The notes beneath the pieces were generated by a model. It was given only the letters and a program-made list of their open reading frames with translations, was not told the DNA's origin and did not search any database. From Deltaproteobacteria bacterium (GTDB lineage Bacteria > Desulfobacterota > SM23-61), in the NCBI GenBank assembly GCA_016234425.1, contig JACRCA010000147.1, positions 1-12,699 on the forward strand: DNA of 12,699 nucleotides. Direction: 5' to 3'. Every line of letters starts with the position of its first letter. Position 1 is the stretch's first letter. Shown here in pieces: positions 1 to 5,459 of the stretch. The position numbers and the translations under genes were made by a program.

Positions 1-129
1 GACCCAATCATTGCTTGTTGGGAAAGCGTACCTCCGCGAAATTTTCCGAATTACCCGGCAGGGACCTGGGGCCCGCCAGAAGCCAGTCGCCTGTTGGAGA
101 AAGAAGGCCGGCGCTGGATAACTACGTGA
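1..129 (+). CDS. zwf: glucose-6-phosphate 1-dehydrogenase, C-terminal end (partial)
   Basis: Frame 1 is open from the first base to the TGA at 127-129 and gives 42 residues; the rest of the gene lies left of the window. The fragment contains NYPAGTWGPPEAS followed by EGRRW. This matches the conserved C-terminal end of glucose-6-phosphate dehydrogenase, where a Y-x-A-G-(S/T)-W-G-P segment precedes an acidic helix and a G-R-x-W near the end. The enzyme oxidises glucose 6-phosphate to 6-phosphogluconolactone with NAD(P)+, the first step of the oxidative pentose phosphate pathway. Its position 122 bp before rpiB and upstream of a phosphoglucose isomerase supports the call. A longer overlapping frame (15-197) has no recognisable content. 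Only the C-terminus is visible, so catalytic residues cannot be checked. Confidence 0.85.
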   Translation, partial: DPIIACWESVPPRNFPNYPAGTWGPPEASRLLEKEGRRWITT

Positions 130-165
130 AAGCTTACGGCCGCCATAAAGGAAAGGTCTTGGTCT

Positions 166-195
166 TTGAAAATGAAGATTCCGGGTCCATTTTAT
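166..195 (+). promoter_or_regulatory. weak candidate sigma-70 promoter for rpiB
   Basis: TTGAAA (166-171) is followed after 18 bp by TTTTAT (190-195), giving 5/6 and 4/6 matches to the -35 and -10 consensus. It lies in the 122-bp gap between the zwf stop and rpiB. No terminator hairpin is visible in this gap, so rpiB may simply be read through from zwf. Chance matches of this quality are common. Confidence 0.25.
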
Positions 196-251
196 GATCA
201 ATTATCTCCTCTTACCATAGCGAATAATATCCAAAGGAAGGATGAGAGATA

Positions 252-710
252 ATGCGGGTGGGAATTGCTGCGGACCATGGGGGGTTTGAATTAAAGCAAA
301 AAATAGCAGAAGCATTACGCGCGGCAAAATACGAAGTGGCCGATTTTGGGGCGTTTCAGCTGATTCCTGGTGATGATTACCCCGATTTGGTCATCCCTTT
401 AGCCAAAGCCGTGGACAGGAAAGAAGTGGAGCGGGGAGTGGCGATCTGCGGCAGTGGTGTGGGTGCCTGCGTGGCCGCCAACAAGATTCCCGGCGTGCGG
501 GCGGCATTGATTTGCGATGTATTTTCAGCGCACCAAGGTGTCGAGGATGACGATATGAACTTGATTTGCCTGGGTGGGAGGGTAACTGGATACGCGCTGG
601 CTTGGGATTTGATCCAAACTTTTTTGCAAGCCAGATTCATCGGCGAAGAACGCCATCGGCGGCGGTTGGGCAAAATAGCGGCGTTGGAAAATATCGCAGA
701 ATCTGGATGA
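252..710 (+). CDS. rpiB: ribose-5-phosphate isomerase B (RpiB/LacAB family)
   Basis: 152 residues, the usual length of the family. RpiB interconverts ribose 5-phosphate and ribulose 5-phosphate in the non-oxidative pentose phosphate pathway, in the cytosol. The N-terminus has the A-A-D-H-G-G-F-E-L-K signature (residues 6-15). The active-site loop reads AICGSGVG with the expected catalytic cysteine at position 66. SAHQGVEDDDMN (92-103) and the Arg-rich tail near 128-138 match substrate-binding segments. By alignment from memory with E. coli RpiB, the position of its His99 is Asp here, a variation I believe occurs in a subgroup with the GVEDDD motif. The start ATG follows a purine-rich Shine-Dalgarno, AAAGGAAGG, at 233-240, with a rather long spacing. 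The stop overlaps the ATG at 707, an alternative start of the next gene. Confidence 0.93.
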   Translation: MRVGIAADHGGFELKQKIAEALRAAKYEVADFGAFQLIPGDDYPDLVIPLAKAVDRKEVERGVAICGSGVGACVAANKIPGVRAALICDVFSAHQGVEDDDMNLICLGGRVTGYALAWDLIQTFLQARFIGEERHRRRLGKIAALENIAESG

Positions 711-721
711 GGGGAGATCAG

Positions 722-2461
722 TTGGTCAAAATAAAGGCTCTGAGGGAGCGACTGCATGGCCAAACATTTCATATAGGCCTTTATGAAGCTGCGGTCCGGG
801 AGCGAATTCAAAAACTGGAACGAGAGAAATTTAGCACCCGCCTGTGGAACAAAGATCCCAGCCTTTGGAAAACAGACCCTAAACACCAAGCTGTGATTCG
901 CAATGCTTTAGGTTGGCTGGATGTGGCCGAAAAAATGGGAAAAAATCTGGACGAACTTCTGGCGTTTGCCGCCGAAATACAGAAGGCTGGGTATCGCCAT
1001 GTGGTGCACATGGGGATGGGCGGTAGCAGTTTAGCTCCCTTGGCCTTCCAGCAGATACTTCCCCGACCTCCCGACAGTTTGGCTTTCTCTGTCCTGGATA
1101 CAACAGATCCCGCAACCATCCTAAAAATTGAAAGGGAAATTTCTATCGGAGAAACGCTCTTTATCGTAGCCAGCAAATCCGGAACGACGGCTGAGCCCTT
1201 AGCTTTTGGGGAATACTTTTTTGCCAAGGCCAAAGCTCTCAAAGGCAGTCGCGCGGGGGAAAATTTCGTAGCCATCACCGACCCGGCGACGCCCCTGGTC
1301 AAAATAGCGCAGGAGCGGGGATTTCGGAAGATTTTTCTCAGCTGCCCGGACATCGGTGGACGATATTCAGCCCTCTCTCCATTTGGATTGGTGCCAGCAG
1401 CCCTGATGGGCATTAAGGCAGCGGGCCTTCTTGCTCGGGCAGAGCAGATGGGGCATGCCTGTGGGGCCTCTGTACCATTGCCGGAAAACCCGGGGGTGAT
1501 GCTCGGTGCTTTGATGGGTGAATTCGCCTGCCGGGGAAGAGATAAAATTACTTTTCTGGTGCCCGAGTCTTTGGCGACCTTGGGATTATGGCTGGAGCAA
1601 CTGCTGGCCGAGAGTGCTGGTAAGGAGGGCACGGGAGTCCTGCCCGTGACTGGAGAACCACCAGGATCCCCATCCGTCTATGGAGATGATCGGTTTTTTG
1701 TCTATATCCGCCTGAAGCATGAGGTTAATGAAACCCTGGAGCGTATCGTGGTTGATTTGCAGAATGCTGGGCAACCAATGGCCCTCATCCAGATGGATGA
1801 CCGCCTGGATTTAGCCCGGGAGTTTCTCCGCTGGGAGATTGCTACAGCTACACTGGGGGCCATCCTGGGCATCAATCCCTTCGATCAACCGAATGTCCAG
1901 GAGAGCAAAGATAACACCAACCGCCTGCTTAGGGAGGTGAGCCAGGTGGGAAAGTTGACCGAGCCTTCTCCGACTCTGGTTGAGAGCCCCTGGCGATTTT
2001 TTGCTTCAGAAATTGGGCAGAAGGCCAAAGATTTGCTCAAAGCATTTCTATCCCGGGCCAGGCCGAAAAATTATTTTGCTCTGCAAGCCTACCTGCCGGA
2101 GACGCCAGCCACTACTCGGGCATTACAGGCGATCCAGAAGCGCCTGCGGGATGGGTTGCACTTAGCCGCAACCATGGGTTATGGCCCTCGTTATCTGCAT
2201 TCTACTGGGCAGTTCCACAAAGGGGGCCCGAATACCGGCCTATTTCTGCAACTGACTGCTGATGATGGGGAGGATGTTCCCATCCCGGGTGGGCCTTATA
2301 CTTTTGGGATCCTTAAGCAGGCCCAGGCATTGGGTGATCTGGAGGCCTTGCGTAAACACGGGCGGGCAGTCCTGCGCATTCACCTGGGTACTGATGTACT
2401 GCAAGGGCTGACAGCCCTGGATCAGGCCCTGGAAGCAGCTCTAACCGAGATGGCAGCATGA
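722..2461 (+). CDS. pgi: phosphoglucose isomerase of the transaldolase/PGI-fusion type, stand-alone
   Basis: About 579 residues. Phosphoglucose isomerase interconverts glucose 6-phosphate and fructose 6-phosphate and links glycolysis to the pentose phosphate pathway. Two SIS-type sugar-phosphate domains are visible: HMGMGGSSLAP at about residues 96-106, the phosphate-binding SKSGTT at 151-156, GGRYSALSPFGL at about 212-223 and PFDQPNVQESK further on. The end contains GYGPRYLHSTGQFHKGG (HSTGQ at about 493). This arrangement matches the C-terminal half of bifunctional transaldolase/PGI proteins rather than the classical E. coli Pgi; the transaldolase half is absent. Start choice: TTG at 722 has GAGGGGAG at 709-716, five bases upstream. 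The in-frame ATG at 707 overlaps the rpiB stop (ATGA) but lacks a Shine-Dalgarno, and would add five residues. Function is near certain; the start is not. Confidence 0.9.
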   Translation: MVKIKALRERLHGQTFHIGLYEAAVRERIQKLEREKFSTRLWNKDPSLWKTDPKHQAVIRNALGWLDVAEKMGKNLDELLAFAAEIQKAGYRHVVHMGMGGSSLAPLAFQQILPRPPDSLAFSVLDTTDPATILKIEREISIGETLFIVASKSGTTAEPLAFGEYFFAKAKALKGSRAGENFVAITDPATPLVKIAQERGFRKIFLSCPDIGGRYSALSPFGLVPAALMGIKAAGLLARAEQMGHACGASVPLPENPGVMLGALMGEFACRGRDKITFLVPESLATLGLWLEQLLAESAGKEGTGVLPVTGEPPGSPSVYGDDRFFVYIRLKHEVNETLERIVVDLQNAGQPMALIQMDDRLDLAREFLRWEIATATLGAILGINPFDQPNVQESKDNTNRLLREVSQVGKLTEPSPTLVESPWRFFASEIGQKAKDLLKAFLSRARPKNYFALQAYLPETPATTRALQAIQKRLRDGLHLAATMGYGPRYLHSTGQFHKGGPNTGLFLQLTADDGEDVPIPGGPYTFGILKQAQALGDLEALRKHGRAVLRIHLGTDVLQGLTALDQALEAALTEMAA

Positions 2462-3072
2462 GACATGTTTCCTTTTTTTGTTTGACTTTGCTCGTTTCTT
2501 TGGGCATCTTTTCAGTTATGGGGTTGTCTGCCATGGAAGGGAGAAAGAATATCATTTTAGTGCCTGTTGGCCAGGTAAATGAGGAAGTCCTCGAAAAACT
2601 AAGAGATCATATGGGGCGAGTATTTAACAGGAAGATATTCGTTGGCCGGGGCATGCCCGAGCCTCATTATGCTTTCGATAGAAAACGAAATCAGTATTTT
2701 TCCTCGGCGATATTAAATACCCTCCGGGAGCAGAAAGACTATATGGCTTCGGAAAGAGTGTTAGGAATTGTCGATCATGATCTGTACGTTCCGGAGTTGA
2801 ATTTTGTATTTGGAGAGGCCAGCGGAAGGGAGGCTGTCATTTCCATAACTCGCCTGAGGCAAGAGTTTTACGGCCTGCCCGAAGATAGCTCCCTTTTCCA
2901 TAAAAGGGTGCTGACGGAAGCGGTCCACGAATTAGGCCATACCTACGGAGTGGGTCACTGTAAAAATCCGCACTGTGTCATGTTTTTCTCCAATAGCTTG
3001 ATGGATACGGATAGAAAAGGATGGGAATTCTGTCCAAAGTGCCAGAGTAAACTCCGAGAGCTCCTCCTGTAG
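2458..3072 (+). CDS. archaemetzincin-family zinc metalloprotease with N-terminal hydrophobic segment
   Basis: 204 residues. The motif HELGHTYGVGHC (157-168), then Cys173-Val-Met175, then FCPKC (Cys192, Cys195), is the archaemetzincin signature: HExxHxxGxxH binds the catalytic zinc and the four cysteines bind a structural zinc. NSLMDTDRK between them is also typical. Family members are mostly about 180 residues and soluble. This one has an extra N-terminus of about 25 residues with a basic start (MRH), a hydrophobic run to about residue 24, and possible signal peptidase sites near Gly22-Ala25, suggesting export or a membrane anchor. The ATG overlaps the pgi stop by four bases, implying translational coupling. 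An in-frame ATG at 2518 or 2533 would remove most of the hydrophobic segment, but neither has a clear Shine-Dalgarno. The substrate is unknown for this family in bacteria. Confidence 0.88.
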   Translation: MRHVSFFCLTLLVSLGIFSVMGLSAMEGRKNIILVPVGQVNEEVLEKLRDHMGRVFNRKIFVGRGMPEPHYAFDRKRNQYFSSAILNTLREQKDYMASERVLGIVDHDLYVPELNFVFGEASGREAVISITRLRQEFYGLPEDSSLFHKRVLTEAVHELGHTYGVGHCKNPHCVMFFSNSLMDTDRKGWEFCPKCQSKLRELLL

Positions 3073-3108
3073 AATTTCAGCTTTCCATCGGCAAACGGAT
3101 CTACCTGG

Positions 3109-3138
3109 CGGGATCATGCCACTATATATTGTATCCCG
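3109..3138 (+). other. inverted repeat downstream of the archaemetzincin gene
   Basis: CGGGAT (3109-3114) and ATCCCG (3133-3138) are exact reverse complements separated by 18 bases. The hairpin begins 37 bp after the archaemetzincin stop, where a transcript end would be expected. No U-run follows it, so it is not a convincing intrinsic terminator; it might stabilise a 3' end or terminate weakly. Confidence 0.3.
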
Positions 3139-3162
3139 TTGAATGATTAGACCTATATATTG
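3122..3162 (+). repeat. two 10-bp direct repeats 31 bp apart, upstream of promoter
   Basis: CTATATATTG occurs at 3122-3131 and again at 3153-3162. The 31-bp start-to-start distance is about three helical turns, so both copies face the same side of the DNA. They sit roughly 100 and 70 bp upstream of the predicted start of transcription of the promoter at 3189-3216. This is the geometry expected for an activator or nucleoid-protein site, but AT-rich repeats can arise by chance. Confidence 0.4.
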
Positions 3163-3170
3163 AAGTTCAG

Positions 3171-3216
3171 CCAAAATTAAAAATTTCCTTGACATCATTG
3201 GCTATCTTGCTAAAAT
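3171..3216 (+). promoter_or_regulatory. strong sigma-70 promoter with UP-like tract and extended -10
   Basis: A perfect -35 box TTGACA (3189-3194) is followed after 16 bp by TAAAAT (3211-3216). The -10 is preceded by TG one base away (TGCTAAAAT), an extended -10. An A/T-rich tract (AAAATTAAAAATTT, within 3171-3188) lies directly upstream of the -35 like an UP element. Predicted transcription start is about 3223. It is the only strong promoter seen ahead of the 3462-8008 gene set. Confidence 0.8.
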
Positions 3217-3271
3217 AAACCACATTTCTAATCGGTCATCCCAAGCCAAAATAACCTTCTGGAGCAAGAAA

Positions 3272-3304
3272 ATGAGATTTAGTTTCCAGAAGATGGCCAG
3301 GTAA
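3272..3304 (+). CDS. possible 10-codon leader peptide ahead of attenuator
   Basis: Inside the leader RNA, ATG at 3272 opens a frame encoding MRFSFQKMAR and ends at TAA 3302-3304. GGAG at 3261-3264, seven bases before the ATG, is a usable Shine-Dalgarno, and it lies inside one of the leader hairpins. The stop codon touches the 5' arm of the terminator (3304-3313). A ribosome reaching or pausing at the stop would therefore cover that arm and allow read-through, in the manner of translation-coupled antitermination. Ten codons is short enough to occur by chance, so this is a hypothesis. Confidence 0.3.
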   Translation: MRFSFQKMAR

Positions 3305-3345
3305 AGCCTCCAAGAAATCCTTATATCTTATTGGAGGCTTTTTTA
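3304..3345 (+). terminator. intrinsic terminator or attenuator in the 3462 leader
   Basis: AAGCCTCCAA (3304-3313) and TTGGAGGCTT (3331-3340) form a perfect 10-bp stem with a 17-base loop, followed by a T-run (the last two stem T's plus TTTTA). It lies downstream of the 3189 promoter and 117 bp before the next gene, so transcription of that gene from this promoter must pass through it. Confidence 0.8.
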
Positions 3346-3461
3346 TCCGGGCATTGGTAGATGATGGAGTTACAGTGAAGATGGCTTGAAAAAGATAATC
3401 TCATTTATGAGGGAACTTATTGAAATAGAGTTTTTTTCGAAATATATCCGGAGGTGCATAG

Positions 3462-5450
3462 ATGAGAACGAAACTCGCCTTTGTATTTCCCCTTTTTGCC
3501 CTGATTATTTTCGGCTGCGCAGCCCCAGGGAAAGAGAGTTTCAGATTGGCCAATGAGCTGGCCAAAAGTAACCGGGTGGAAGAAGCCATTGCCATGTATC
3601 AGGATGCCCTGGCTAAAGAGCCCAAGAACCCCCAATATCGTGAATCTCTTAATAAAGCCAAGGTTGCCCTCTCAGAGAGACTTACCAAAAAGGCCAGATC
3701 AATTCTTAACCAAAAGCCATTGACTTATGATCTGGCCAGAGCAGCCTATCAGGAGGCGGAAAAGGCGCTCACGCTTAGCCCGGGAGATTGGGATGCCCGG
3801 AATACTGTGACCCAGGCCAAATCTGAACTGGACAAGATCCATAAGAAGGCTGAAACCCTTTATGCTGAGGCTCTCAAGGCAATGGAAAAAAATGATTGGT
3901 CGGTCGGTGTAAAAAAACTTAGAGAGGTTAAAATTGTTCACCCCTCTTACCTGGACGTGGGTTTAAGAATCAAGAAGTCCGAGGAGGAAGCCATTTCCTA
4001 TTATTTCAAGGAAGCGGAGAAATTCGGCCGAGATGAAGAATGGGATAAAGCAGTGGCTTCTCTCTTGATGGCCCAAGAAATATTCCCGGAGAAGAATGAG
4101 ATAGAAGCAGCCCTAAAAGAAGCGAGAGCTAAACACAATCCCGATTACTACTTGGCAAAGGCAGAAACCCATGCCGCCCGAAACGAATGGGATATGGCTG
4201 AAAAAATGGCCCTCAAGGCTCACCAGGTCAGCCCGACGAGCGCGATCGCCAAGAGGATTGCTTCCCTGAGGCAGAACGCGGCCCTGTATTATCTCGACCG
4301 CTGCCAGAAAAATTTATTAGCCGAAAGACTTTACGGGGCCTACTCCGATGCGGTCAGGGCTTTCAGCTGTAATCCTTCTATAAAGAACCTCCCGCCAGCC
4401 TCAGAGCTTACGAATCGACTCCTGAAAGCCATGGATGAAAAGGCCACCTTTTATGAAAGCAGGGGGCAGGTCGGAAATGCCCTGGTTTGGTACGACAAGA
4501 TATTGAGCATTCACCAGGGATACCGGGATGCCTTCTTCAAACTTCAGCATATGAAAGAAAGAGTCAAAGAGAGAGTTATCAAGAAGATCGCCATTATGGA
4601 CTTTACCTCCCCCTCTGGTAAGCCGGATGCGGGAAAACTGATGACAGATAGCTTACTATCCTACATCACCACCCAGGCGGGCGGTGACGTGAAAATCCTG
4701 GCCAGGGACGTCCTGGGCGCTATTCTGAAGGAGATTGAATTGGGCCAGGCAGGGCTCTATGATATCGAGAGTGCTAAGAGGGCTGGGAAACTCAAAGGGA
4801 CGGATGTATTCATCTTTGGGAGCGTGCTCACTTACAACGTAGAAAGAAATACGACGGAAGGATACAGACTGGTGAACGTGGCCGTTGGCAAGAGGACGGT
4901 GGTAAACCCCGCCTACCAGACATGGATGCTCCTCCACAGGGAAAGGCTTTCCGAAGCAACTTTGCGCAATGCCCCACCGCCAACCCTGGAAGAAGAAATC
5001 AGAGAGACGGTGAAGTATAAAGTCGGAACCGAGAGGAAGAGGACGACCGTGGCTGTTTCCTTCCGGGTGATCGACATAGAGGAAGGCGAGGTGGTCATCA
5101 CCAAGACCATAAAGAAAACTCAAGAAGTGAAGGATGACTACTCGGAAGGCGTCCCCTTTGCGAATATCCCGTTCGACCCGCTGGAAGTTCCTTCGGACGG
5201 TGAATTGGTGGACAAGGTCACGGAAGAGGTTGTGGCCGAGCTAAGCCGCGAAGTTATGTCCCGCTTCCAGAACCTGCAGATTCAATATTCCCATGCTGCC
5301 GAATTGCTCAAAAAGAAAAGGGAGTATGAAAAGGCTGTGGAAAAATACGTCGACGTCATTCATATGGAAGAGATCAAAAATATCTCGGGTCCTCTTTCGG
5401 AAAACGCCAAGAGGGAGATAGAACAGTTGCTCAAACAGATTTTCTCTTAG
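3462..5450 (+). CDS. TPR-repeat lipoprotein with CsgG-like domain
   Basis: 662 residues. The N-terminus MRTKLAFVFPLF is followed by the lipobox IFGC with Cys19, so the mature protein should be lipidated and probably outer-membrane anchored. Residues about 22-365 are helical and carry tetratricopeptide-like repeats (for example the segment around SNRVEEAIAMYQDALAKEP, residues 36-54). From about 372 (KKIAIMDFTSPSG) through DVFIFGSV (about 445) to about 600 the sequence resembles the CsgG/HfaB fold, the family that forms curli secretion pores or periplasmic beta-alpha modules. Another TPR-like segment closes the protein (about 605-640). GGAGGTG (3450-3456) lies five bases before the ATG. The next gene follows after 9 bp. 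Whether the CsgG-like part forms a pore or acts as a scaffold cannot be judged from sequence alone. Confidence 0.85.
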   Translation: MRTKLAFVFPLFALIIFGCAAPGKESFRLANELAKSNRVEEAIAMYQDALAKEPKNPQYRESLNKAKVALSERLTKKARSILNQKPLTYDLARAAYQEAEKALTLSPGDWDARNTVTQAKSELDKIHKKAETLYAEALKAMEKNDWSVGVKKLREVKIVHPSYLDVGLRIKKSEEEAISYYFKEAEKFGRDEEWDKAVASLLMAQEIFPEKNEIEAALKEARAKHNPDYYLAKAETHAARNEWDMAEKMALKAHQVSPTSAIAKRIASLRQNAALYYLDRCQKNLLAERLYGAYSDAVRAFSCNPSIKNLPPASELTNRLLKAMDEKATFYESRGQVGNALVWYDKILSIHQGYRDAFFKLQHMKERVKERVIKKIAIMDFTSPSGKPDAGKLMTDSLLSYITTQAGGDVKILARDVLGAILKEIELGQAGLYDIESAKRAGKLKGTDVFIFGSVLTYNVERNTTEGYRLVNVAVGKRTVVNPAYQTWMLLHRERLSEATLRNAPPPTLEEEIRETVKYKVGTERKRTTVAVSFRVIDIEEGEVVITKTIKKTQEVKDDYSEGVPFANIPFDPLEVPSDGELVDKVTEEVVAELSREVMSRFQNLQIQYSHAAELLKKKREYEKAVEKYVDVIHMEEIKNISGPLSENAKREIEQLLKQIFS

Positions 5451-5459
5451 GAGAAGGGC

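Larger units (their letters stand above)
3223..3345 (+). ncRNA. structured leader RNA or small RNA, promoter to terminator about 120 nt
   Basis: The stretch between the promoter at 3189-3216 and the intrinsic terminator ending near 3345 would make a transcript of about 120 nt. It can fold: GGTCATC (3234-3240) pairs with GATGGCC (3292-3298, one G-U), and inside it TTCTGGA (3257-3263) pairs with TCCAGAA (3285-3291), leaving a one-sided internal loop. A competing pairing exists: TTCTGGAG (3257-3264) can pair with CTCC-A-AGAA (3308-3316), which includes the 5' arm of the terminator. Mutually exclusive hairpins of this kind suggest an attenuator or riboswitch-like leader for the gene at 3462. It could equally be an independent small RNA. 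I do not recognise a known riboswitch class. Confidence 0.5.

Noticed and set aside
15..197. Open frame of 60 codons at the left edge
   Set aside because: It overlaps the clearly recognisable glucose-6-phosphate dehydrogenase tail in another frame, begins with TTG and has no recognisable content.
377..889. 170-codon frame on the minus strand
   Set aside because: Antisense to rpiB and the start of pgi, both strongly identified; no Shine-Dalgarno and no family resemblance.
808..1632. 274-codon minus-strand frame
   Set aside because: Lies entirely inside pgi; its serine/proline-rich composition is that of an antisense shadow.
3420..3448. TTGAAA-17-TATATC promoter just before the lipoprotein gene
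   Set aside because: The transcript would start at about 3455, inside the Shine-Dalgarno at 3450-3456, so it could not serve this gene well.
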